Positions 1 to 6,223 of a DNA stretch of 11,939 nt are shown one piece after another. Source of the DNA: Oscillospiraceae bacterium. Lineage in GTDB: Bacteria > Bacillota > Clostridia > Oscillospirales > Oscillospiraceae. Numbering within the stretch: position 1 is the stretch's first letter; every line of letters begins with the position of its first letter. The notes under the pieces were generated by a model, which saw nothing but the letters and a program-made list of their open reading frames with translations, was not told where the DNA came from and searched no databases. The stretch spans positions 1 through 11,939 of the forward strand of contig CACXCV010000051.1 of the NCBI GenBank assembly GCA_902766215.1. The letters are read 5' to 3'. The translations under genes and the position numbers were made by a program.

Positions 1-2
1 CC

Positions 3-32
3 GCCTGCCCCAAGTGCGGCGGCGGGGGCTGA
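3..32 (+). CDS. C-terminal end of an upstream protein with a CPKC motif (partial)
   Basis: Only the last nine codons and a TGA stop are inside the window. The frame reads ACPKCGGGG and then stops. A CxxC followed by glycines at the very C-terminus is typical of small zinc-ribbon tails found on many bacterial proteins, so the upstream gene may end in a zinc-binding knuckle. The stop lies within the loop of a short GC hairpin followed by five Ts, as expected at a real gene end. The family cannot be named from nine residues. Confidence 0.45.
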   Translation, partial: ACPKCGGGG

Positions 33-43
33 GCCCGCTTTTT
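22..43 (+). terminator. Short intrinsic terminator overlapping the upstream stop codon
   Basis: GCGGG at 22-26 pairs with CCCGC at 34-38 around a 7-nt loop that contains the TGA stop. Five Ts follow at 39-43. The stem is short but GC-only and has a proper U-tract. Confidence 0.5.
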
Positions 44-57
44 CCCGCGCTCTGTTC

Positions 58-87
58 CATCCGCCGCAGGGCATCCTGCGGCGGATG
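58..87 (+). terminator. 13-bp GC-rich hairpin, terminator-like
   Basis: Positions 58-70 pair perfectly with 75-87 around a GCAT loop. A poor tail (GCGCTTTGCC) follows, so this is either a second, weaker terminator backing up the one at 22-43 or a 3'-end stabilising hairpin of the upstream transcript. Confidence 0.45.
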
Positions 88-108
88 CGCTTTGCCCCGC
101 AGCGGCGC

Positions 109-138
109 ATATACTGCATACCCGTATATGCAGTATAT
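109..138. promoter_or_regulatory. Inverted repeat (12-bp arms), candidate operator
   Basis: ATATACTGCATA (109-120) is the exact reverse complement of TATGCAGTATAT (127-138), with a 6-bp spacer CCCGTA. It ends two bases before a perfect TATAAT at 141-146, so a protein bound here would cover the -35 region of a promoter using that -10. No good -35 sits at the right distance from 141, which suggests either an activator-dependent promoter or a repressor site. The symmetry and spacing are what a dimeric helix-turn-helix regulator would use. The regulator is not in the window. Confidence 0.5.
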
Positions 139-191
139 ATTATAATGTATCTGTCCGCGCGGCGCGCAGCAAAAAAGCCGTGTTTTTGACC

Positions 192-220
192 TTGTAATTA
201 TGATAGAATTACAGTATAAT
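192..220 (+). promoter_or_regulatory. Sigma-A-like promoter for murC
   Basis: TTGTAA (192-197) and a consensus TATAAT (215-220) are separated by 17 bp. Transcription would begin near 227, giving a leader of about 47 nt before the murC start. A second TATAAT at 141-146, beside the inverted repeat, could form a tandem upstream promoter. Confidence 0.6.
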
Positions 221-273
221 ATTACGATTGGAAGCCTGTGTTATATTTCGGCTCCGCCTGAAGGAGAATCAAC

Positions 274-1656
274 ATGTCTGATATCACATCTGCCGCACCC
301 ATCTCTGTCTATCTCGTCCCCGGGCGCCATGCGCATCTGGTGGGGATTGGCGGCGTGTCCATGTGCGCGCTGGGCCAGGTGCTTCACGGCATGGGTATGG
401 TCGTCACCGGCTCGGATCAGCAGCGCAGCGAGACTACCGACCGGCTTGAACGCGGCGGGATCTCCGTGGCCATCGGCCACGACCCGGCCAACATTGCCGG
501 GGCGGACCTGGTCATCCGCACCGCCGCCGTCCACGACGACAACCCGGAGATTGCCGCTGCCCGCGCCGCCGGGATTCCCGTGTTCGAGCGGGCGCAGTCC
601 TGGGGCGAGCTGATGAAGAAATACCCCAATGCCGTCTGTGTGGCGGGCACCCACGGAAAGACCACCACCTCGTCGATGGTGACGCACATTTTCCTCGAAG
701 CCGGCTGCGATCCGACGGTGATGATCGGCGGCTATCTGCCGGCGCTGGGCGCGGGGCACCGCGTGGGCAAGGGCGACACCATCATCATGGAGAGCTGCGA
801 ATACTGCAACAGCTTTCTGAACTTTTATCCCACGGTGGCCGTGATTCTCAACATCGAAGCCGATCATCTGGACTTTTTCAAGGATCTGGAGGATATCAAG
901 CGTTCATTCCGCGCCTTTGCCGAGCTGACACCCGCCGACCGCGGCACCGTGATTGTCTGCGGCGACGACCGCAACGCCATGGAGGCCGTGGCCGGGCTGC
1001 CGCGCAGGATGCTCACCTTTGGCCTGCACGAGGGCTGCGACGTGACCGCCGCCAACTTCCAGCGCGGCTGGAGCAGCTTTGATGTGGTCATCCGCGACGA
1101 GCTGTACTGTCACCTGGACCTGCCGCTGGTGGGCCGGCACAACTGCACCAACGCGCTGGCCGCCGCCGCCTCGGCCTGGGTGCTGGGGCTGCCCGGCGAG
1201 GCGGTTGCCCGCGGGCTGGCCGGGTTTACCGGCGCGGGCCGCCGCATGGAGTACAAGGGCACGTGCAACGGCGCGGCTGTCTATGACGACTATGCCCACC
1301 ACCCCGGCGAGCTGCACGCACTGCTGACCTCCATCCGCGAAAAAGCGCCCGGCAAGCGGGTGGTCGCAGCCTTTCAGCCGCACACCTACAGCCGCACCAA
1401 GGCGCTGTTTGACGACTTTGTCCGCGAGCTGCAGCTGGCCGACCGGGTGCTGCTAACCGAGATTTATGCCGCCCGGGAGAAAAACACGCTCAACCTCTCC
1501 GCCGCCTCGCTGGCCGAGCGGATCGAGGGCGCGGAATTCTGCCCCACGCTGGACGACCTGGCCGCCCGGCTGAAGGAAATCGTCACTGCCGACGACGTGG
1601 TGCTGACCATCGGCGCCGGCAGCATCAGCCAGGTTTCCAACATGATCCTCGACTGA
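274..1656 (+). CDS. murC: UDP-N-acetylmuramate--L-alanine ligase MurC
   Basis: This cytoplasmic ATP-dependent amide ligase adds L-alanine to UDP-MurNAc, the first residue of the peptidoglycan stem peptide. At 460 residues it has the usual MurC length and all three Mur ligase domains. The N-terminal UDP-sugar-binding fold has a glycine-rich GIGGVSM (24-30). The central ATPase domain has the P-loop AGTHGKTTT (124-132), E173 and the NIEADHLD segment (193-200). The C-terminal domain carries DDYAHHPGE (348-356) and FQPHTYSRT (377-385), which are characteristic of MurC and Mpl; the length and the absence of an Mpl-type extension favour MurC. The ATG at 274 follows AAGGAG (261-266) by 7 nt. The gene appears monocistronic, with its own promoter and a hairpin just after the stop, and lies outside any dcw cluster. 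Confidence 0.95.
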   Translation: MSDITSAAPISVYLVPGRHAHLVGIGGVSMCALGQVLHGMGMVVTGSDQQRSETTDRLERGGISVAIGHDPANIAGADLVIRTAAVHDDNPEIAAARAAGIPVFERAQSWGELMKKYPNAVCVAGTHGKTTTSSMVTHIFLEAGCDPTVMIGGYLPALGAGHRVGKGDTIIMESCEYCNSFLNFYPTVAVILNIEADHLDFFKDLEDIKRSFRAFAELTPADRGTVIVCGDDRNAMEAVAGLPRRMLTFGLHEGCDVTAANFQRGWSSFDVVIRDELYCHLDLPLVGRHNCTNALAAAASAWVLGLPGEAVARGLAGFTGAGRRMEYKGTCNGAAVYDDYAHHPGELHALLTSIREKAPGKRVVAAFQPHTYSRTKALFDDFVRELQLADRVLLTEIYAAREKNTLNLSAASLAERIEGAEFCPTLDDLAARLKEIVTADDVVLTIGAGSISQVSNMILD

Positions 1657-1667
1657 GCCGCAAACCT

Positions 1668-1698
1668 CGCGGGCCGCTGCCAATGGCAGCGGCCCGCG
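1668..1698 (+). terminator. 14-bp hairpin after murC
   Basis: Positions 1668-1681 pair perfectly with 1685-1698 around an AAT loop, starting 11 nt after the murC stop. There is no U-tract (GTCCGTTC follows). It probably marks the end of the murC transcript, though as a terminator it is atypical. Confidence 0.55.
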
Positions 1699-1733
1699 TC
1701 CGTTCAGCCGGCGTTCAGCGCGGATTTTGGCGG

Positions 1734-1762
1734 TTGCGCCCGGCGCAAAACTCTGGTATACT
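1734..1762 (+). promoter_or_regulatory. Extended -10 promoter for the acyltransferase cassette
   Basis: TTGCGC (1734-1739) is followed after 17 bp by TATACT (1757-1762), which is preceded by TGG and so forms a TGn extended -10. The predicted start near 1769 leaves a leader of about 37 nt before the TTG start at 1806. Confidence 0.6.
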
Positions 1763-1805
1763 AGGGCCGCACGTATTTCAAAAAGAGAAGTGTGGTGAGT
1801 TCCCC

Positions 1806-3239
1806 TTGGTTTTTTCCAGTCTGGTCTTTCTGTATTCGTTTCTGCCCGTCTGCCTGATTGTTTACTTTCTCTGCCCCAATCTCAAGCTGAAGAATCTGGC
1901 GCTGACAGCCTTTTCGCTGTATTTCTACGCCTGGGGCGAGCCGGTGTGGGTCGTTCTGCTGATCTTTTCCTCGCTGGTCGATTTTGTCAACGGCAAAATC
2001 ATCGGGCGTTATCGCGGCCAGTGGCCGGCAACCTTCGCCCTGGTCTCCTCGCTGATCATCAATCTGGGCCTGCTGGGCGTGTTCAAATATGCCGGCTTCT
2101 TTGTCAGCAATGTCAACGCGCTGTTCGGCACGTCGATTGCCGCGCCCAAGCTGGCCATGCCCATCGGCATCAGCTTTTACACCTTCCAGACGCTGAGCTA
2201 TACCATCGACGTCTATCGGGACCAGGTCAAGGTGCAGCACCGGTTTCTGGACTTTCTGCTGTTTGTGTCCCTGTTCCCCCAGCTGATTGCCGGCCCGATC
2301 CTGCGCTACAGCGACCTGGCCGAGCAGCTGGACAACCGCCGCACCACGGTCCGCGGCGCCTTCTACGGGGCCACGCGCTTCTGCTGCGGCCTGGGCAAAA
2401 AGGTACTCATCGCCAACTATGTGGGCGAGGTAGCCACCAACCTGCTGGGCGGCACGCTGGCCACGCTGACCACCGGCGACGCCTGGCTGGGCATGATCAT
2501 GTACTCGTTCCAGATCTACTTCGACTTTTCCGGCTATTCGGATATGGCCATCGGCCTGGGCAGGATCTTCGGCTTCCAGTACCCTGAAAACTTCAACCTG
2601 CCCTATCTGTCCGGCTCAATCACCGAGTTCTGGCGGCGCTGGCACATCAGCCTGGGCAGTTTCTTCCGCGACTATGTTTACATCCCCATGGGCGGCAACC
2701 GGGTCAGCCGGGGCAAGCACATCCGCAACATCCTGGTGGTGTGGTTCCTCACCGGCTTCTGGCACGGCGCCAGCTGGAACTTTATCTTCTGGGGCCTGTA
2801 CTACGGCCTGCTGCTGCTGATTGAGAAGTATGTCCCCCAGGTGCAGAAAATTCCCTCCGCGCTGCGCCATGTGCTGACGCTGCTGCTGATTGTCTTCGGC
2901 TGGACGCTGTTCTATTTCACCGACCTGGGCCGGATGGGCCTGTGCCTGAAGGCCATGCTGGGCTTCTCAGGTCACGGCTTTGCCTCGGTCAGCACCAAAA
3001 CCTATTTCATCAACAACCTGCCGCTGCTGCTGCTGGCGGCGCTGGGCAGCACCGGCATCCCGCGCACGGCGCACCGCATCTTTGCCCGCCTGTGCGGCAG
3101 CGGGCGCAAGAGCCGCTACCCCCGCCGCGAGGGACTGTATGCCGGCGTGATGTTTGTGCTCAGCTTCCTCGTGCTGCTGCTGTGCACCGCCTCGCTGGTC
3201 GGCTCCAGCTATAATCCGTTCCTCTATTTCCGCTTCTGA
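1806..3239 (+). CDS. MBOAT family O-acyltransferase (AlgI-like)
   Basis: This is a polytopic membrane-bound O-acyltransferase of 477 residues, the normal AlgI/PatA size. Such proteins pass an acyl group, usually acetyl, across the membrane to an extracytoplasmic glycan. The family hallmarks are present: an N-terminal VFSSLVFLYSFLPV, FQTLSYTIDVYR (127-138), FPQLIAGPILRY (157-168), FDFSGYSDMAIG (239-250), TEFWRRWHISL (273-283) and the catalytic-histidine segment FWHGASWNF (318-326, H320). I chose the TTG at 1806 because MVFSS is the family's usual N-terminus and GGTGAG (1794-1799) lies 6 nt upstream. The in-frame ATG at 1683 falls inside the preceding hairpin and before the promoter. The downstream DHHW gene follows after 16 nt, so the two form an operon. 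The acyl acceptor cannot be told from sequence. Confidence 0.92.
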   Translation: MVFSSLVFLYSFLPVCLIVYFLCPNLKLKNLALTAFSLYFYAWGEPVWVVLLIFSSLVDFVNGKIIGRYRGQWPATFALVSSLIINLGLLGVFKYAGFFVSNVNALFGTSIAAPKLAMPIGISFYTFQTLSYTIDVYRDQVKVQHRFLDFLLFVSLFPQLIAGPILRYSDLAEQLDNRRTTVRGAFYGATRFCCGLGKKVLIANYVGEVATNLLGGTLATLTTGDAWLGMIMYSFQIYFDFSGYSDMAIGLGRIFGFQYPENFNLPYLSGSITEFWRRWHISLGSFFRDYVYIPMGGNRVSRGKHIRNILVVWFLTGFWHGASWNFIFWGLYYGLLLLIEKYVPQVQKIPSALRHVLTLLLIVFGWTLFYFTDLGRMGLCLKAMLGFSGHGFASVSTKTYFINNLPLLLLAALGSTGIPRTAHRIFARLCGSGRKSRYPRREGLYAGVMFVLSFLVLLLCTASLVGSSYNPFLYFRF

Positions 3240-3255
3240 CAATGGGAGGCTCCCT

Positions 3256-4767
3256 ATGCGCAACATGAAAAAAACCTATCTGATCCTGCTGGGCGTGCTG
3301 TTGCTCTGGCTGGTCGGCTTTGGCTTGGTGGCGGCGCTGGACCGGGACGAGAGTATCGTGGTCGAGGACGGGCACCCCACCCAGCTGGCCCAGCGGCCCA
3401 AATTTACGCTGAGCAGCTGGTTCTCCGGCGACTATGCCTCGGAATACGAGAGCTATTACAACGATCAGTTTCCCGGCCGCAGCGGGCTGAGCAGTCTCAA
3501 CCGGCAGATGAACGCCTTTTACACCTATAGCGGCGGCAGCGGCGACTCGATGGTGGTCATCGGCAACTATCAGGGCTCGCACGGCGCAGGCGAGCGGCTG
3601 GACAACGTGCAGGACGCGCTGAACCAGGCCGGCGAAACCGTAAATCCCAGCGGCCCGAAGGACGACGACCCCGGCAGCGTCCCCGACGATCCCGCCCTGG
3701 ATAATCCGCAGGATACCCCTGACAACCCGGGCAGCACGGACAATCCGGAGGCATCGGATCCTGCCGTTCCTGATCCCGGCACAGCCGACACGCCGCCGGA
3801 GCAGACGGACCAGCCCTGGGAAAATCCGTATGAAAACGCCGACGCCTTTGTCACTGACAATGCCATTCTGATTCTGGACAACCGCGCCATCGAGGTGCCC
3901 TACAGCACCTATTCCGTGGTGGCCTCCTATGCCCAGGCCGTGAGCAACATTGCCGCCGCCATGGGCGAGGGCGTGACCACCTATTCGCTGATTACGCCCA
4001 ACCAGGCGCAGTTCTACACGCCGGAGTTTTATCACACGGGCAACTATGACCAGAAGGCCGCCATCGACTATGCCTATCAGAACATGACCGGCGTAAAAAC
4101 TGTGGACGCCTATGACAAGATCGCCCAGCATCTGGACGAATACGTCTATTTCCGCACCGATCACCACTGGACCGCCCTGGGCGCCTATTATGCCTATACC
4201 GCCTTCTGCGAAACGGCGGGGCTGGAGGCCGTGCCGCTGGACCAGTTCCAGACCGGCCGGTACGAGGGCTTTGTCGGCACCATGTACAACTATACCAAGG
4301 GCTATGCCCAGAGCCAGGTGCTGCTGGACAACCCGGACTATGTGGACTATTACCTGCCGATTGTCGAGTCGCACGCCCGCTATTTCTCCGATGCCAGCAT
4401 GACCGACGGCATCGCCATCTATGTGGTCAACGACGAGATGAGCGACAGCGTGGGCAACAAATACCTCTGCTTTATCTCCGGCGACACGCCCCTGTGCCGC
4501 ATCACCACCGCCGCCGGCACCGGCCGCAGCTGCGTGGTGCTCAAGGAGAGCTATGGCAACGCATTTGTTCCGTTTCTGACCTCGCACTATGACACCATCT
4601 ATGTCATCGACCCCCGCGAGTTCAACGGCAGTAACGACCCGTCCTTCGACCTGACCACCTTTGTGGCCGAGCACGAGGTTAACGATGTCATCGTCATCAA
4701 CTATCCCTTTAAGATCAACGACACGACCTTTATCAGCCGCCTCAACCGCCTGGTGGGCGTCAACTGA
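3256..4767 (+). CDS. DHHW/AlgX-like SGNH-type protein, MBOAT partner
   Basis: This 503-residue protein has one N-terminal membrane anchor (about 6-28) and an extracytoplasmic remainder. It carries the diagnostic FRTDHHWTALGAYYAY (299-314), with D302-H303-H304-W305 as the signature of DHHW and AlgJ/AlgX proteins. Later, LKESYGNAFVPF (429-440) holds a candidate nucleophile S432, and the end resembles SGNH acetyltransferases. Such proteins work with an MBOAT partner to acetylate a surface or secreted glycan, which fits the gene directly upstream. Residues about 128-192 form a low-complexity Asp/Pro/Asn/Thr-rich linker inside the protein, between the QFPGRSG region (71-77) and the resumed fold at about 198; this is unusual. 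The ATG at 3256 follows GGGAGG (3244-3249) by 6 nt. A 20-bp hairpin ends the unit. The family call is firm and the substrate is unknown. Confidence 0.87.
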   Translation: MRNMKKTYLILLGVLLLWLVGFGLVAALDRDESIVVEDGHPTQLAQRPKFTLSSWFSGDYASEYESYYNDQFPGRSGLSSLNRQMNAFYTYSGGSGDSMVVIGNYQGSHGAGERLDNVQDALNQAGETVNPSGPKDDDPGSVPDDPALDNPQDTPDNPGSTDNPEASDPAVPDPGTADTPPEQTDQPWENPYENADAFVTDNAILILDNRAIEVPYSTYSVVASYAQAVSNIAAAMGEGVTTYSLITPNQAQFYTPEFYHTGNYDQKAAIDYAYQNMTGVKTVDAYDKIAQHLDEYVYFRTDHHWTALGAYYAYTAFCETAGLEAVPLDQFQTGRYEGFVGTMYNYTKGYAQSQVLLDNPDYVDYYLPIVESHARYFSDASMTDGIAIYVVNDEMSDSVGNKYLCFISGDTPLCRITTAAGTGRSCVVLKESYGNAFVPFLTSHYDTIYVIDPREFNGSNDPSFDLTTFVAEHEVNDVIVINYPFKINDTTFISRLNRLVGVN

Positions 4768-4780
4768 CCGGCCGAAACAG

Positions 4781-4824
4781 GCAGCGGGGCAGGGACCGGC
4801 ACGCGCCGGTCCCTGCCCCGCTGC
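4781..4824 (+). terminator. 20-bp perfect hairpin closing the acyltransferase operon
   Basis: Positions 4781-4800 pair without mismatch with 4805-4824 around an ACGC loop, starting 13 nt after the DHHW stop. The plus-strand tail is AATTTATTGG, a weak U-tract. The hairpin would fold equally well in a minus-strand transcript, where it follows a small open frame ending at 4828. Confidence 0.75.
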
Positions 4825-5019
4825 AATTTATTGGACGTTCAGCCGAAACAGGCCGTCCCGGTTGCAAAACGCCGCCGCCAGCAGCATAATGATTCATCGT
4901 TTTCTTCCTCCTTACAGCCCCATTGTACTGCGGCCGCGAAAAAACCGCCTAAAGACAGAGACATTTTTGCGGAGAAGCTGCAATATGCAATATAATTATA
5001 TCATATATTAAATCATGTA
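4825..5019. other. Intergenic region with possible minus-strand ORF remnant and AT-rich island
   Basis: No recognisable gene lies between 4768 and 5084. On the minus strand a strong AAGGAGG (4913-4907) sits 9 nt before an ATG (4897-4895), which opens a 45-codon frame running into the end of the DHHW gene (to 4760). A second minus ATG (4887) in another frame encodes 19 residues ending in LFRLNVQ, with its TAA at 4830-4828, directly before the hairpin at 4824-4781. A minus-strand TGATATAAT (5003-4995) could serve as an extended -10. A 12-bp direct repeat, GCCGAAACAGGC, occurs at 4771-4782 and 4842-4853. From about 4980 the DNA turns AT-rich and includes a 12-bp palindrome at 4990-5001. Confidence 0.35.
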
Positions 5020-5048
5020 TTGACATTCCGTGATGTTTTTATTATACT
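5020..5048 (+). promoter_or_regulatory. Near-consensus sigma-A promoter for the small membrane protein
   Basis: A perfect TTGACA (5020-5025) and TATACT (5043-5048) are separated by 17 bp within AT-rich DNA. It has the best -35 box of the promoters seen in the window. Transcription would start near 5055, about 30 nt before the ATG at 5085. Confidence 0.8.
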
Positions 5049-5084
5049 GGAACAAGTAAAAAACTAGAAAGAGAGGAATTCATT

Positions 5085-5345
5085 ATGGCTGTTGCATCCC
5101 TTGTCCTCGGCATTCTTTCCGTGGTAATCGGTCTGTTCGGTTCCGGCTTCAATTGGGTTGGCATCATTATCGGTGTAATCGGTCTGGTTCTTGCTGTTCT
5201 TGGGAAGAAAGATCCCAAAAATGCCGGTATGGCAAACGCTGGTCTGGTGCTGTCCATCATCGGTCTGGTGCTGAGTCTCATTCTTTACGTTGCCTGTGTC
5301 GCCGCGCTGAGCGGGGCGGCCAGCTTCCTCGATTCTCTGGCTTGA
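5085..5345 (+). CDS. Small DUF4190-like membrane protein
   Basis: This 86-residue, strongly hydrophobic protein has glycine-rich membrane stretches at about 3-20, 24-40 and 51-78. They are separated by a short charged turn, GKKDPKNAGMANAG (40-53), a pattern seen in small uncharacterised DUF4190-like proteins of Firmicutes. The repeated LVLGILSVVIG and LVLSIIGLVLS segments suggest an internally duplicated helix-hairpin. No catalytic residue is visible and function is unknown. The start at 5085 follows GAGAGG (5071-5076) by 8 nt. The gene has its own strong promoter and its own terminator, so it is probably well expressed as a separate transcript. Its base composition is less GC-rich than that of the acyltransferase genes upstream. 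Confidence 0.75.
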   Translation: MAVASLVLGILSVVIGLFGSGFNWVGIIIGVIGLVLAVLGKKDPKNAGMANAGLVLSIIGLVLSLILYVACVAALSGAASFLDSLA

Positions 5346-5359
5346 CACGAATACAGTGC

Positions 5360-5402
5360 AAAGAGGGAGAGCTTCGTTCTGCGGAGCCCTCCTCTCTTTT
5401 TT
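5360..5402 (+). terminator. Intrinsic terminator between the small membrane protein and the Lgt-like gene
   Basis: AAAGAG (5360-5365) pairs with CTCTTT (5394-5399), GGAG (5366-5369) with CTCC (5389-5392) across a one-base bulge, and GC (5371-5372) with GC (5386-5387) past one mismatch. Ts run through 5402. The next gene starts only 14 nt later, so it must rely on readthrough or an unseen promoter. Confidence 0.7.
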
Positions 5403-5416
5403 GATTACGGAGCAAC

Positions 5417-6223
5417 ATGATGTATCCTTATATTTCTGTCTTTGGAATCACACTCCCATCCTATGGATTGATGATCGCCCTGGGGCTGACTATATCAAAC
5501 CTGCTGGCCATGCTGATTTGCAGACAGCGATCTCTTTCCACCGACGGACTGCTGCTGCTTGAAGCTTACGCCGTGCTGGGCGGACTGCTGGGGGCCAAAC
5601 TGCTCTACCTCGCCGTCTCGTGGTGCGAGATCGACTGGCCGCGTTTTTTTACCACTACTTATTTTAACCAGTTGATGCAAGGCGGGTTTGTCTTTTACGG
5701 TGGGTTGATCGGCGGCGTGTCCGGCGCTCTGCTGGCCGGGCAGATTCACCACATCAGCACAACGCGCTATCTCCGCAGCCTGGTCTTTCTCCTTCCACTG
5801 GCGCACGCCTTTGGTCGAATCGGCTGCTTTTTGGCCGGGTGCTGCTACGGTGTCCCCTATGACGGCCCGCTGTCCGTCACCTACCCGTCAGCATCTTTTG
5901 CCCCAAGCGGCATCCCCATATTTCCAGTTCAGCTGGTTGAAGCTGCGTGCCTATTATGCCTTAGTCTTGTTCTGACGCTGGTCAACCGGTGCACTCGTGG
6001 CCGGCACGTTCTCAGCACCTACCTGATGCTATACAGTCTGGTGCGTTTCTTTCTGGAACGGTATCGATACGATGAAACCAGGGGCTTTATTCTGGCGTTG
6101 TCCGTTTCACAGTGGATCAGTCTGCTGCTGATTGTAGCAGGCGCTGTTATATTTCTCATCGAGCGCAGGCAGCATGCCGTTCCATTAGAACCCAGTTTCA
6201 CACAGGAGACGACAATACCATGA
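5417..6223 (+). CDS. Divergent prolipoprotein diacylglyceryl transferase family protein (Lgt-like)
   Basis: This 268-residue polytopic membrane protein has the Lgt fold signature. It shows the N-terminal PSYGLMIALG (14-23), GGFVFYGGLIGG (89-100), HAFGRIGCFLAGCCYG (130-145), IFPVQLVEA (168-176) and the late RFFLERYRYD (210-219). Canonical Lgt transfers diacylglycerol from phosphatidylglycerol to the lipobox cysteine of prolipoproteins. Here the usual GRxGNFxNGE signature is replaced by GRIGCFLAGCC, so the two asparagines and the glutamate become Cys137, Ala140 and Cys142. This cysteine-rich variant recurs, to my knowledge, in Clostridia, and its activity is uncertain. Two adjacent ATGs are possible. 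The second, at 5420, has better spacing (7 nt) to CGGAG (5408-5412). The gene overlaps the next by 4 nt (ATGA), and its codon use is more AT-tolerant than that of the surrounding genes. Confidence 0.85.
   Translation: MMYPYISVFGITLPSYGLMIALGLTISNLLAMLICRQRSLSTDGLLLLEAYAVLGGLLGAKLLYLAVSWCEIDWPRFFTTTYFNQLMQGGFVFYGGLIGGVSGALLAGQIHHISTTRYLRSLVFLLPLAHAFGRIGCFLAGCCYGVPYDGPLSVTYPSASFAPSGIPIFPVQLVEAACLLCLSLVLTLVNRCTRGRHVLSTYLMLYSLVRFFLERYRYDETRGFILALSVSQWISLLLIVAGAVIFLIERRQHAVPLEPSFTQETTIP

Noticed and set aside
274..1656. Mpl (murein tripeptide ligase) instead of MurC
   Set aside because: The 460-residue length and the Firmicute MurC-like motifs fit MurC. Mpl is mainly proteobacterial and involved in recycling.
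1683..1805. N-terminal extension of the MBOAT protein to an ATG at 1683
   Set aside because: That ATG is inside the post-murC hairpin and upstream of the predicted promoter, and the added residues are not membrane-like. The family N-terminus begins at the TTG at 1806.
3160..4674. Minus-strand open frame of 504 codons across the DHHW gene
   Set aside because: It is antisense to a recognisable protein, rich in Gly/Val/His/Ile as expected of a shadow frame, and lacks a start signal.
5342..5370. Promoter for the Lgt-like gene using the TTGACA at 5342-5347
   Set aside because: No -10-like sequence lies 16-18 bp downstream (GGGAGA is found there), and transcripts would enter the terminator directly.
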